Part shown: positions 1-10,748 of the stretch, piece after piece
Layout: each line of letters starts with the position of its first letter
Numbering within the stretch: position 1 is the stretch's first letter
Assembly: GCF_000226115.1 (NCBI RefSeq)
Contig: NC_016457.1
Coordinates: 1,922,001 to 1,986,000, forward strand
Length of the DNA stretch: 64,000 nt
Direction: 5' to 3'
Origin: Thermothielavioides terrestris NRRL 8126
Lineage: Eukaryota > Ascomycota > Sordariomycetes > Sordariales > Chaetomiaceae
Made by a program: the position numbers and the translations under genes
Notes under the pieces: model-generated
The model's input: the letters and a program-made list of their open reading frames with translations, nothing else
Told to the model about the DNA's origin: nothing
The model's database searches: none

Positions 1-629
1 CCTGGGCGCCAATCAGCAGCTTCCAGAACGCCAGAATGCAAACAATGTCAGGAACCATTGCTGCCCCTGTTCGTCATCATGGTGGGCAGTGCTGCACCCT
101 GTTGACCAATTTTCTTTCAAACCCCCCATAACAACCAGCGATCTGCTGTGTTACCAGACAACTCTTCGTGCGCGATAATCAGATATTCAGGGGGATTCGA
201 AGTCGGTTCAACGCCGCTTCGACATCTGATCTCTGAGATCGGCAATTCAACTGCGTCGCCTCCATTCGTTCTGAATATTAACTCCCTATCTGGTCATTAG
301 ACTTCGCTCCCGCTCGCTCTTGGCACCTACCTAATTTATTTTCCATCGTCGCTGGTCCTTCACTGCTCCGCTCGTGCCGACTCCGATCGCTGTTTGCCGC
401 CTTCTAGCTGGTATCCTGACCATAAAACAAGGAACCTAGCTCCGTCTGCTTGCTTTCCGCGTTGCCTCACGTCGTCTTTTGCCCTACGCTCATGCACGGA
501 ACCATTGGACGTCGAGACGCTTGATATTGTCTTCGACCGACACGCCCCGATTCCTTTGTCTCCATCAGACTCAAGCCGCGGCCTAACTCAACACAATCAT
601 TGGTGGATTTGCGGCAAACAAGCAACGCC
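1..629. other. intergenic / 5' leader of mevalonate kinase
   Basis: No coding region is supported here. The stretch carries a CCAAT word near position 10. From about 290 to 480 it becomes rich in C and T, as is usual for promoter-proximal and 5' untranslated DNA of filamentous fungi. Open frames in it lack ATG starts or family resemblance. Confidence 0.5.
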
Positions 630-2234
630 ATGACGACGCAGCGCACAGCAAATGGCCTGCCGAACGGCCGCAATGGCTTCCGCGGCGAGGGTGAACTGGA
701 GACCTCCAGCAGCAAGGAAGCCGACGCCGGAGTCAACGGCATATCCAACGGAACTGGCACGCTCAAGCTGAACTCGCGGAGGAAAGTGGACCGCAAGAAG
801 TCGAGCCCCATGTTGCCAGCCTTCATGGTCTCAGCCCCTGGAAAGGTGATCCTGTGTGGCGAGCACGGCGTCGTGCACGGAAAAGTGAGTCTACACCGGT
901 GGAGGGGAAGGGACAGGCAACGGCGAGTAAAGTCCTGACCCATTGGGCTTTAGGCTGCGATTGCCGCCGCCATTGCTTTGCGATCCTACCTGCTCGTTAC
1001 AACACTCTCCAAGTCGAAGCGGACAGTAACGCTGCGGTTCCCCGATATCGACTTCAATCATACTTGGAACATCGACGAGCTGCCTTGGGCCACATTCCAG
1101 CAGCCCTCCAAGAAGAAGTACTACTATGATCTCGTCACGGAGCTCGACCCCGATCTGGTGTCCGCGATTCAGCCCTTGGTCGCCGATGTGTCACCCCACA
1201 AGCCGGCCGACATACGCAAGATACACCAGAACTCGGCAGGGGCATTTCTCTACATGTTCCTGTCGCTTGGGTCGCCGTCATTCCCAGCCTGCCAGTACAC
1301 GCTACGATCCACAATCCCGATCGGCGCCGGCCTGGGCAGCAGCGCTACTATCGCCGTATGTCTGTCCGCGGCGCTCCTCCTACAGCTGCGAACGCTGTCT
1401 GGTCCGCACCCAGACCAACCGCCCGAAGAGGCGCGCGTTCAGATTGAGCGCATCAACCGCTGGGCATTTGTCTACGAGATGTTCATCCACGGCAACCCCT
1501 CTGGGGTAGACAACACGGTCTCAACCCAGGGTAACGCGGTCATCTTCCAGCGGACAGATTACGGCAAGCCGCCCTCGGTGAAGCCGCTCTGGGACTTCCC
1601 GAAGCTGCCCCTGCTCCTGGTCAATACAAAGGTGCCCAAGTCTACCTCGCACGAGGTCGCCAAAGTTGGCAAGCTGAAGAAGATGCACCCGGTCCTCGTC
1701 GGCAGCATCCTGGACGCGGTCGACCAGGTCACACAGACAGCGGCGGGCATCCTGACCGAGGAGTCGTTCGACGCGGAGAGCGAGGAGTGCCTGACGCGCG
1801 TCGGCGAGCTCATGACCATCAACCACGGCCTGCTGGTTTCGCTGGGCGTGTCGCACCCGCGGCTGGAGCGTGTGCGCGAGCTGGTCGACCACCAGGGCAT
1901 CGGCTGGACCAAGCTCACCGGCGCGGGCGGCGGCGGGTGCTCCATCACGCTGCTCCGGCCCGACGTCCCGAGGGAGAAGCTGGACCGGCTGGAGGAGCAG
2001 CTGGATCGAGAGGGATATCAGAAGTTCAGGACGACGCTGGGAGGCGACGGGGTGGGTGTCCTGTGGCCTGCGGTGCTGAAGAACGGGATGGACGAGGATG
2101 ACAGGGGTGGAATGGAGATTGATCTGGAGAGGTTTCTCAGTGCGGAGGGCAACGAGGGTGTGGAGCGGCTTGTGGGCGTGCACGGAGGGGGCGGTGAAAG
2201 GGAGGGCTGGAACTTCTGGAGGGTGGAGGGTTAG
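630..2234 (+). CDS. ERG12: mevalonate kinase (GHMP kinase), 2 exons
   Basis: Phosphorylates mevalonate to 5-phosphomevalonate with ATP in the cytosol, the step after HMG-CoA reductase in isoprenoid and ergosterol synthesis. Two exons, 630-884 and 954-2234, join in phase across a GTGAGT..TTTAG intron and give about 511 residues. An N-terminal 65-residue Ser/Gly/Asn-rich tail is followed by SAPGKVILCGEHGVVHGK at the splice. The GHMP ATP-binding loop PIGAGLGSSATIA is near residue 207, a SGVDNTVSTQG segment near 275, and the C-terminal motif KLTGAGGGGCSITLL near 404. ATG at 630 is the first Met in frame; upstream there are only non-ATG codons. The next gene, on the same strand, is the alpha subunit of the protein prenyltransferases. 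The family identity is clear from these motifs; only the length of the N-terminal tail is uncertain. Confidence 0.95.
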
Positions 2235-2821
2235 TTCGGTTGTAAGATGGGAAACCGGATGGGCTGTGGGAACAGCTGGTGCGTTCCGTGTGCCCGACTA
2301 TTGCGGTTAAGGCAGGCTCTCCTAGGTTGGTCAGGAGGTTGGCCAGGATGCCGGGTTTCCTCGACTTGCCGCAGCTCGGGGACTCCGGGACGGACTACGA
2401 CAAGGGGCCGCCCGGGCATGGAAGGCTGGGAAGCTCTGGCTCATTGTTATCTTTCAGTTCTCTGTATGTGGTTCTAGATTTCCTTACCTTACGGTACTTG
2501 CAGACTTCGAACTCCCTTACTTCTAATTGATGTAATACTTTCTCAATGCGGAAACGGCCCCCCCTGGTTCTCCCTGCAACCCACAAACAGCTTCGCGCAA
2601 AAAGCAAACATGGGGCAGTTGGTGGGAAGTCATGGGATCTTAACATTGTGTCATTCAGCACACTGTAATTGTTCCCCCTGCAGGCCCCGCTCCTCGGTGG
2701 TGCCGCACCGAGCTTCGGGAGTTCCGTCACTCAGCTCCATTGACGATCGCCGCCAAACCGCTTTTCGGCTGCCGTTTAAAACCCCACCCCGCCATCGCTC
2801 CTGCCAAAGACGCAGCTCACC
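2235..2821. other. intergenic, ERG12 3' flank and RAM2 promoter
   Basis: No gene seen. This is the 3' flank of the mevalonate kinase gene and the leader of the next one. CCCGCC/CCACCCCGCC words lie just before the ATG at 2822. Confidence 0.4.
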
Positions 2822-4859
2822 ATGCCGCCCAAAGGCAAGGCAGCAGCAGGCAAGGCAGCAGGCAAGACCAAGGCCTCCGAGAGTGAGTGAAATGAGCGTT
2901 CTGCTTGCCTCTTCTCCACTGTAGTATTCCGAAACGTATACTCACCGACTGCCTTCTGCGCCTGAGTTCACACACCGGCTACCCGCTAACCCTTCGCTCT
3001 CTCTTCCACTCTCCCAGCTTCCTCCACCGGAGCACCACCACCACCAACCCCACCACAACAACAGAAACAAGCTAGCGCCAGCACCACCGGCGCAGCAGCA
3101 GCACCCAACCCAACCGAGGAAACCGTCCTCGACCGCTTCCAAACCCGCTTCGCCCTCGCCCGCCCCTACGAACAAGCCCCACCCCCACCACCAGCACCCC
3201 AAGACCAAACCACCTGGCTCGCAACACGCATTGCCTCCCGCCTGGCCCGCCGCCCGGCCTTGTCTTCTTCATCTTCAACCTCCTCTTCAACCAGCCCCAG
3301 CGGCGGCACCGCAACCAGCGGCGGCGGCAGCAGCAGCAGCGGTAGCAACGGGGGAGCAGCAGCAGCCCTCGCGCGTGTGGCCTGCGGCGGCGGCGCGAAG
3401 ACGCTGAAGGAAGTCTGGAAGACAGTCAACGAGGGCGGGATCGCGCTGCGCGTTGCGCGGCGGCCGGCTGTGAGAGCGAGAGGAGGAGGCGGCCGTGGAT
3501 CTTTCGGCGCGGCGCAGGGGCAGCAGCAGCAGCAGCAGGGTCCGGGGAGTGCAGGTGCTGCTGGGATTACGGTGCGGGAGTTTGAGGCGCGGTGGGAGAG
3601 GAAGTTGTGGTTGAGCTGCTTGGCGGTGGAGAGTTGGGCTTTTCGGGAGCGGCGGGCGCGTCAACAAAGGGGGGAGGTTGAGAGAACGACTGGGGAGGGC
3701 GTCGTTGTTACCGAGCAGGAGGTCTTTGCCGAGGGGAGGAGACGGAGGGAAATGGCAGCGCTGAAGAGGGAGTTGTACGGCGGCGGGGTCGGGGTGGAGG
3801 GGAAGTTGGCGGGGGATCCGGAGTGGGATGATGTCGTGCCGGTGGTGCTGGAGGAGCCGGAAGGAGCGCTGGCGGCGATTGCGTACCCGGCGGAGTATGC
3901 CGAAGGTGAGGTTTTTCTTTTGTCCTTGTTTCCTTGGTTTTCGCAAGGTGGAGGTGGCTGACTGAAGCCTAGCTATGGCCTACCTCCGCGCCGTGATGCA
4001 GGCGAAGGAGTACTCGCCGCGCTGCCTGCGCCTCACCGAGCACATCATCGCCATGAACCCGGCGCATTACACGGTGTGGCTGTACCGCGCATCCATCGTC
4101 TTCGCGCTTCAGCTGCCAATCCCCGACGAGATCGCATGGCTGAACGGCGTCGCGCTTGCGAACCTCAAGAACTACCAGATCTGGCACCACCGCCACCTGC
4201 TCGTCGAGAACTACTTCCCCACCATCGCCGGCGACCCGGACGCCATCGCGGCCTTCGCCGCCTCAGAGCGCGATTTTCTGCGCCAGATCCTCGCCGAGGA
4301 TACCAAGAACTACCACGTCTGGTCCTACCGGTCCTACCTGGTCGGCAAGCTGGGCCTGTTTGGCAGCGCCGAGGAGCTGCAGGCGATTGAGGCCATGATC
4401 GACGACGACGTGCGCAACAACTCTGCCTGGTCGCACCGCTTCTTCCTGGTTTTCTCCAACCCGGCGCACGCCACGCCTGGCGTCGCCGCCACCGAGCCCG
4501 ACCCCAAGGTGCCGCAGGCCGTGGTCGACCGCGAGGTGGCGTATGCCGAGGACAAGATACGGCTGGCACCACAGAACCAAAGCGGGTGGAATTACCTTCG
4601 AGGCGTACTGGTCAAGGGCGGGCGGAAGCTGGCGACGGTGGAGGAGTTTGCCAGCGAGTTCGTCACGGGGCTGGGCCAGGGCGACGGAGGGGAAGATGTG
4701 CTGAGCACGCACGCGCTGGATCTGCTGGCGGAGATTTATGCGGAGAAGGGAGACAAGGAGATGGCGGATTTGAGTCTGAGGCGGCTGGGTCAGAAGTGGG
4801 ATCGGATCCGGGTCGGGTATTGGGAATGGCGGCGGAAGTGCTTGGAGACGCCGGCGTGA
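2822..4859 (+). CDS. RAM2: protein farnesyltransferase / geranylgeranyltransferase I alpha subunit, 3 exons, long N-terminal extension
   Basis: Common alpha subunit of the two CAAX prenyltransferases, which attach farnesyl or geranylgeranyl to C-terminal Cys of Ras/Rho-type proteins and a-factor-like pheromones. Exons 2822-2882, 3018-3905 and 3973-4859 join in phase (GTGAGT..CCCAG and GTGAGG..CCTAG) into about 611 residues. The C-terminal 330 residues match the family: EWDDVVPV, then five alpha-repeat units ending in HYTVWLYR, NYQIWHHR, NYHVWSYR, NSAWSHRF and QSGWNYLRG. The first ~280 residues are unusual: a Lys/Ala start, Pro-rich and Ser/Gly/Gln runs, and two Trp-rich patches (TWLATRIASRLARRP and EFEARWERKLWLSCLAVESW) that I do not recognise. 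Known alpha subunits are about 330-380 residues, so this may be a lineage-specific extension or a second gene read through. The phase supports one transcript. Confidence 0.88.
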
Positions 4860-5362
4860 GGGGAACGAATGGGTGGTGGCTTGATGTGCTTCTTCACCAA
4901 GTGTGTTTGATGTACGGATTTGCTTTATTACTGAGGAAACGGAAAAGGTTACTGGACCTACGACGGAAGGACTGGAGTAAACCTCCCTCCCTGCCGCTGT
5001 TTCAGGGGTTACTGATCTACCAGCACATGCTGCGAGGGCAGCAGACTCCAAAAGTACCTCTCTATTGTTCCCATGAACCTGCGATAAAGGCCCGAAAGTA
5101 ACACGTCAACCTCTCAATCCGCTGGCCCAATACCCTAATTCAACGCCACATTCGCTTGTTCCCAATCTATGCTCCCTTTGGTATACCTCCTGTACATGCA
5201 CCCGAACGCCTATACCACCAAAAAAAAAAAGGTCCACACCAAGTCCCAGATATGCTTGACTAGTTGATACAACTCTCTGAAGCGCGCCGTCTCCCGCAGC
5301 TCGGCCGGCGCCGGACGCAGCTCGGGCCTCCAATCCCGCGCCAAATCTCCCGGCTCACGGTC
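4860..5362. other. convergent 3' intergenic region
   Basis: Lies between the 3' ends of RAM2 (+) and the NTF2-like gene (-). It contains an A run near 5220. No gene seen. Confidence 0.4.
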
Positions 5363-6059
5363 CTAAAACGTCCGGTATATCTGCGACGCAACAAGATACT
5401 TCCTCCCGACCTTGGCGCCTGGCTTTCCTAGGACGTCCCAGTTCGGGACGAGGATGAAGACGTCCTGGAAGCGCTCCTTGGCGAAGTAGCCGTCGCCCTT
5501 GTTCCTGCCGGTGCCGAAGTAGACGGTGCCGCCGACGGTCAGCATCATCATCATGCGCACGCCGTCGGTGGGCGCGTGGAGGTCGAGCATCTTCTGCGGC
5601 GCGGCGAAGCGGTAGTCCGGGTTGATGACGTGGCAGTTGAACACCTCGACGTCGTACCGCACCAGCTTCTGGTTCGGGTCCGTCTGCTTCGGGCACTGCC
5701 GCTGCTGCTCCAGCAGCTTCTCCCACTCCTGCGGCGTCGCCACCACGAGCCCGTTGATGCAGATGTCGGCCGGCGCGTGCCCGGCCCTGTCGTAGGTCGC
5801 GTTGCCGTTCACGTAGCCCTGCGCGATCGGCTTGGCCTCGTTCACCTGGCGGTAGTACCAGTCGACGAAGTTCTTGGCAGCTGGACTTGGGAATGAGTAA
5901 AACGGTTTCTTTCTTGACGGAGTGCTAAAAGGATCCGATCCGGCGCCGCATGATGGGGGTGGGGGCTATCGTTCGTCATGGACCCGGACCGTGGGACCTT
6001 GTTGTTGTCGTACCTTCGGCTGAGCACCGGATATTTGTCTCGTGCGCGCTCGCGGCCAT
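5363..6059 (-). CDS. NTF2-like protein, probable MTR2/NXT-type mRNA export factor, 2 exons
   Basis: Exon 1 runs from ATG at 6059 to about 6014 and exon 2 from 5880 to 5363, joined in phase 1 across a GTACGA..TCCAG intron of about 132 bp. The product has 187 residues, the usual size for MTR2. It starts MAASAHETNIRCSAEAAKNFVDWYYRQVNEAKPI, the first helix of the NTF2 fold. It continues through a loop with ICINGLVVATPQEWEKLLEQQR and strands YDVEVFNCHVINP, GVRMMMMLTVGGTVYFG and FQDVFILVPN to KYLVASQIYRTF. MTR2/NXT proteins pair with MEX67 to carry mRNA through nuclear pores. The DxxCHVIxP strand and the long first loop fit MTR2 better than NTF2 itself, but I assign this by pattern only. The open frame extends further 5' but without an ATG, so the internal ATG is preferred. 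Confidence 0.75.
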
Positions 6060-6661
6060 TGTGATGTCGATCGCGTGTGAGTAGGTCGAGGGTGCGTGAT
6101 CCTTGGGGCGTCGCCAATCGTCGTAATGATACTGCTCGCCTGGCGGCGGAGCGCAGCGAGGCAAGTCGTTGCGAGTTGTCGGTGTCAGTCCCGAGGCAAT
6201 CACGAGCGAAGGGTTGGAGGATGATGACTAGATAGCAAAAGCTTCGGGCAAGTCGTCGATGGACTCGGTGTTGGGGAGTTCGTGTCCCTGGCGGTAGTTC
6301 AGGAACAGCAATGCTGGCGGCGGATCCTGTGGGTAACGGTGTTGACGAGCTTGAAAGAGAACGGAATGCAACGCTTTCATGTTCAAGTGCCGGCGGGGAA
6401 GATCATTCAAGCAAACTTCGGTTGCTGCAACGTAACGCAACTTTGTGGGGCCGCCTCCCGATGGAGTATGGATTGCATAGTTATGCAATAAGCGAGTGCG
6501 AGGGAGACGCCCGTGACAGGTTCGTCCCCTGCATGCGCCGGGATACGGTACAGGTCTGGCTATATCGGCGCGGCAGCCATGATTTACGACAGGCGGGATA
6601 ACGATGGCTCTATTAGATGGTTCATATATGAGATTGGGTATCATCCTTATCCACGTACCCG
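6060..6661. other. intergenic between two minus-strand genes
   Basis: No coding segment is supported. A long minus-strand open frame crosses it (6228-7274), but only its 5' end (from 7163) is used, as PGA2 exon 1. The rest is intron and flank read through. Confidence 0.4.
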
Positions 6662-7163
6662 TCATTCCTTTACTAGGAACTCCTCGATATCCTTGTCCTC
6701 TAATTCCTCCTGGCTTTCCCGCAGCCGCTGTTCCTCGGCATCGAGCAGCTTCCTGATCATCTCGCGCTGTCTCCTTCTCGCCTTCTTTCCCCACTCGGGT
6801 CCGGATGCCTCTGCCGCCCTCTCGTCCTCGTCGTCGGTGTCGTCCGGTATCTGGACTCTCCCACGTAGCTCGTTGGGCGAGATCTTGGCCTTGGCTACCG
6901 CGTCTGCCCGGGCGGCTTCCTCCTCGTGCGCTCGCATCTGAGCGCGGCCGCCGAGCTTGAGCAGGTATGGCCTCAACAGCAGGTCTGTTGTTCATCGTCA
7001 GCATAGTAGACCCGCGAGACAGCAGACAGAGCGCAAACTCACAGCCCCCGGCAACAATGACGATTCGAATGAATTTCTCCAAAGTTAAGTCGGTGAACGA
7101 ACCCTTCAGGTTCGTCACAAAACGGTCCCCTACCGTCGACGCGAGATTGGCGAGGTTGTCCAT
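6662..7163 (-). CDS. PGA2: PGA2-type endoplasmic reticulum trafficking protein, 2 exons
   Basis: Exons 7163-7043 and 6984-6662 are joined across a 58-bp GTGAGT..AACAG intron and give 147 residues. The N-terminus MDNLANLASTVGDRFVTNLKGSFTDLTLEKFIRIVIVAGGYLLLRPYLLKLGGRAQMRAHEEE is the PGA2 signature: an amphipathic start, one hydrophobic segment at about residues 30-50, then a charged cytosolic tail. The tail contains SGPEWGKKARRRQREMIRKLLDAEEQRLRESQEELEDKDIEEFL, a predicted coiled coil with the conserved EWGKKAR box. In yeast PGA2 is an essential ER/nuclear-envelope protein needed for maturation of Gas1 and alkaline phosphatase. Length and architecture agree with the family. Confidence 0.9.
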
Positions 7164-7821
7164 GCTGGAAGTAGAGAAGAGATGGCGGCGCAAACTGAGG
7201 CAATTTGGTTTCGGGAGTGCCTCAATGGCAACAAAACCGGGCGCAGGGGTCAAAGTCCGGACCGATGGGTGCAAAGTGGGCTGGAAATATCAAGCGTCAG
7301 CAGGAGAGGGTTGCTGCTGGAAAGATCGCATTTCGCGCGAAAATCTGTGACGTAGCTCCCACATCTTATTCCGTCCATCGAGCTCCGCCAAGCCAGGACC
7401 CCACCATGCCGGCACTTCCGGCAGAACTGCAGTACACAGTACACAGTAGAAGGCGAATGACGTTCATACACAACCGTAGTTAAGCGGTTTCCACACAATT
7501 TGAGAGCATCAGGGTGCCACGATCGGTACAAATCGCCGAGAAAACCAGGGTATGTGTCTCGACTATGCCGACGAACTGGCCACATGCATGCGCCAGGCGA
7601 TTGTTGATGCGGCTTCTCTGCTAGAGTAATCCGCAGAGAAAGAACGGCAAAGAGCGAAATACACTGTAGGGCTGCATGGGAACCTGGTAGGCGCTAACCG
7701 AAAGTGGCATAGACCAAATCACTTTCCCGGTTAACTGCATATCGTCCGACGCGTCTCAATCGCGTCCCACCATCACCACCCTCAAAAGCATCACCAAGCG
7801 CCAAGACGTCCAACCACCGTC
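7164..7821. other. divergent promoter region PGA2 / MHF1
   Basis: The 5' ends of PGA2 (-) and MHF1 (+) face away from each other, so this 658-bp stretch should hold both promoters. An AGTACACAGTACACAGTA repeat sits at about 7430-7448. No gene seen. Confidence 0.5.
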
Positions 7822-8536
7822 ATGGCTGAGGCTCAGGATGACGAGGTGCGTGAAGTAAGGCTCCCATTTCCTTTGGTATATCCGCGTCTACATTTCCACC
7901 TATATTATACCAATTGCAATCTCAGCTCCTTGATCGAGAATCCAAAATAGGCACCCCTGTCGCCTCCTACATAGAACATTGGAATAATAAGGGAGTTTGA
8001 ACAAGGACGGTCTCGCTAATTAACCATCGCAGCGCCTCAAAGCCGCCCTGTGGTACGCCGTCGGCAAGATAGTCGACGAGGAGTCGCTGGCGCGCAACCG
8101 AAACGCGACCCCGCAATTCATCGGCGCCCTAACTGACATGGTCTGGCATCAGATAGGTAGGTAGGCACACACACGCAAGCCGGCGCTTCCCCATCCCACA
8201 CCCAGCAACCCTCACTACCCCAATACCGAGCCTATCCGATGCCTGTGTCTCCATTCCTCGCTCCGCCCCAGTCACCTCCTTGCCTCCAAGCAAGCAGGAC
8301 AGCCTCTATGCCGTGTGCTGTGTGTGTGTGCATCCGACCTGACCCCTACGAATAACACAGGAACCGTCGCCACGGACCTCGAGAGCTTCAGCCGGCACGC
8401 GGGGCGCTCGACCATCACGACCGACGACGTGCTGCTGCTGGCGCGGCGCAACCAGGACCTGTACTCGGTCATCAAGGACACGGTCGACAAGGAGAAGGCG
8501 GCCAAGGCGAAGGGCAAGCGGGCGGGGCGGAGTTGA
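7822..8536 (+). CDS. MHF1: MHF1 / CENP-S histone-fold protein, 3 exons
   Basis: Exons 7822-7854 (or ending 7845), 8033-8156 and 8361-8536 join in phase and encode about 110 residues. After a short acidic start come RLKAALWYAVGKIVDEESLARNRNATPQFIGALTDMVWHQI, GTVATDLESFSRHAGRSTITTDDVLLLARRNQDLYSVIKDTVDKEKAAKAKGKR. This is the CENP-S/MHF1 histone fold with the conserved ATPQFI and FSRHAGRSTITTDDVLLLARRN blocks and a basic tail. MHF1 pairs with MHF2 (CENP-X). The complex binds DNA, stimulates the FANCM/Mph1 helicase in fork repair, and is part of the CENP-T-W-S-X kinetochore complex. Two donors (GTGCGT at 7846 and the stronger GTAAGG at 7855) are both in phase, so the first exon may vary by three codons. 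A TG microsatellite lies in intron 2. Confidence 0.92.
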
Positions 8537-8868
8537 GTAGGTGGTAGGCACGGCCAAGCTGGGTCATTGGTCATTGGGACCCCGCTGATATATCCCTATC
8601 TCGCGCGGGGATTGTTGACTGTATTGTATGTATGTAATGTCTTGACGACGTGCTATGACTGATGCCGGAACGGAAATCAACAATCCAAGGGCTTGGGGGA
8701 CAGCGCTACCTAGTCTCACGCACCCCGCCGTACCGGCCGGACTGGCGACAAACTCAGCGGAAAAAGCGTCTCGCCCGCCGACGGCACCGCCCACGGATCA
8801 TCCGATCCCTCCGACTGCTCGTTTTCCTCCCCACTATCATCATCATCATCGTCATCCGCCCATATCTC
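8537..8868. other. convergent 3' intergenic region
   Basis: 3' flanks of MHF1 (+) and the membrane-protein gene (-). Nothing else seen. Confidence 0.4.
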
Positions 8869-10748
8869 CTAAATCAGCTCCCCACCCCCCTCTCCCTCTC
8901 CCTCCCCGTCCCCATCCCCGTCCCCTTCGCGCCGCACGCCTTCGCGCTCGTTCCACTCCTCCTCACTGTACCTCAGCGACCCCGCAACCAGCGTCACCAG
9001 CGCCCACGCCTCGCCGTGCACCACGGCCAGCAGCAGCTCGAGCCCGAGCAGGTTGACGAGCGCGCGGCGCGAGTGCAGGCCCCACCACCAGCCGGCGCCG
9101 CGCACCACGTCGTCCAGCGGCAGGCCGCGGCGGGCCATGTAGGCGCGCGCCAGGGGCAGCCAGACGAGCGTGGCGAGCGGCGTCATCAGCAGGCGCGCGG
9201 GCGTCACCGCCAGCACGTCCGTGGCGAGCACGGCGGGCAGCCGCGTGAGGACGGTCTCGCGGTAGAGGGGCTCCGGCGGGCCGCCGCTGTCGGGCCCGGC
9301 GCCGGCGGCGCGCCCGGCGGCGCCATCGGTTAGGTTGGGCCGCAGTTCGGCGGACCAGACGCCCGGGGTCGGGGTGTTGGTGTTGGCGGTAGCTGCGTCG
9401 CCGTTGGCTGCGGCGGTGGCGGGGGAATGGTTGGTGGGGTCGGGTGTCGGGTCGCTGGCTTCGACGTCGAAGCTGATCAGCGTCGCGCTGATGATCTCGG
9501 CTTCTTCGTCGTCGCTGGCGAAGTCGTCCTGCTGGGCGGCGCCGGACGGCCCGTTGCCGCGGAGGGAGGGCGTGCTCTGTCGGCGGGACGGGCCACCTGG
9601 GGAGGGCTCGTTTGTCGGAGGGTCTGGCGTTTGGATGGGCTCGCTGGTGCGGATTTCGATGGGGATGGCGTCGGTCCCTGGGGGGAGGGATGCCCCATCA
9701 CGGAAGGACCGCCGCTTGGTGGCGTTATGCGGCCTGGGTAAAAGGCGGTGGATCTTATACCTCAGCGTCCTAATCAAGAAGCTGTAGAATTTGGTGTAGA
9801 GGTAAAAACCCGCGAATGGAGCTGCTCCGAGGGCGAAGGCCCCCAGCCACTGCAGAAGGCTGCGCGGACGGAGAGAGGAGGGGAGTGGGGGCAGCGGAAT
9901 CGGTGATATACTGGTTCCAGGGACGAAGAATCGCCAATTGGGCAGGATCTCAGAGAAAGGAATGATTCTGGACCGCTGAAAGAAGGTGTAGACGGCCAGG
10001 TGAAGTCGGATATATGTCACGGCATATTGGATCCTATACAGAGTCAGTGGGAACGATCAAATACCTTGCTAAGTTAAGTGCAGAAGATGGCATACATAGG
10101 GTATTCCCTGGATCCTGGGACTGCTAGCTGTTCCAGGACAGTGCTTGCCAGGAATGATGGCAGGCCGCCAAAGAAGTAAGAGGACAGGGACTGCTGACTC
10201 CGAGCAAGCTGGAACATGCCATAGAAGGACGTATGCGAATACGGTTTGTAGAGCTGCTAAGTTAGCATCTGGCTAAGATACCAGTTCGGTGGCCATGCAT
10301 GCGCGAGTTTCTGGTACTCACTAGAATGCGCTGTCTCATGCCGTTGACACCCCAGATGGCCGCGGTCTCGAACACGCCGCCGGCCAGCAGCAGCCTCCTG
10401 CCCACGCGGTCCTCGTACTGGCGGTGCCTGCGGGCGGCCTCGGCCTGCGCCTCGACGAAGCCATTCTCGGGCTCAGCAACTCCGATGACCATCATCACCT
10501 CGTTGTGCGAGCGGATGACGTCCCGGTTGATGCGCTTCGTCTCGGGGTTGATGGGGCGGCCGCGCTCGTCATACAGCTGCTGGTGGCCCCGGGGGTTGTC
10601 TGGGCCTTCGCCGGGAACTACATCGTCATATGGCGACCGACCCTGCGCGCACAGTCAGACGCGGAGCTCAACAGGTAGCTGCTACCTCAACCTCAAGGAA
10701 CTCGGGGCATACCAGGCCCTGGGACGTCACCGGACCCAGCCTTCCCAT
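8869..10748 (-). CDS. uncharacterised fungal multi-pass membrane protein, 4 exons
   Basis: Exons 10748-10713 (12 codons, MGRLGPVTSQGL), 10642-10322, about 10253-10096 and 10033-8869 join in phase into about 559 residues. The N-terminal third is well ordered: GRSPYDDVVPGEGPDNPRGHQQLYDERGRPINPETKRINRDVIRSHNEVMMVIGVAEPEN, a hydrophobic stretch LLLAGGVFETAAIWGVNGMRQRIL, and a SYFFGGLPSFLASTVLEQL region. A strong transmembrane segment LLQWLGAFALGAAPFAGFYLYTKFYSFLI follows near residue 230. A Ser/Pro-rich linker leads to a C-terminal part with hydrophobic stretches (LLNLLGLELLLAVVHGEAWALVTLVAGSLRY) and an acidic Gly/Glu/Asp tail. I know it only as the kind of conserved hypothetical seen in Pezizomycotina and give no function. 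The third exon may start three bases earlier (tandem acceptor TAGCAG at 10260-10254). Confidence 0.8.

Noticed and set aside
467..943. Minus-strand open frame of 158 codons over the mevalonate kinase start
   Set aside because: It mirrors exon 1 of ERG12 and has no family resemblance.
6228..7274. 348-codon minus-strand frame across PGA2 and its flank
   Set aside because: Only its MDNLANLAS..VAGG part is real (PGA2 exon 1). The rest is intron and antisense to nothing recognisable.
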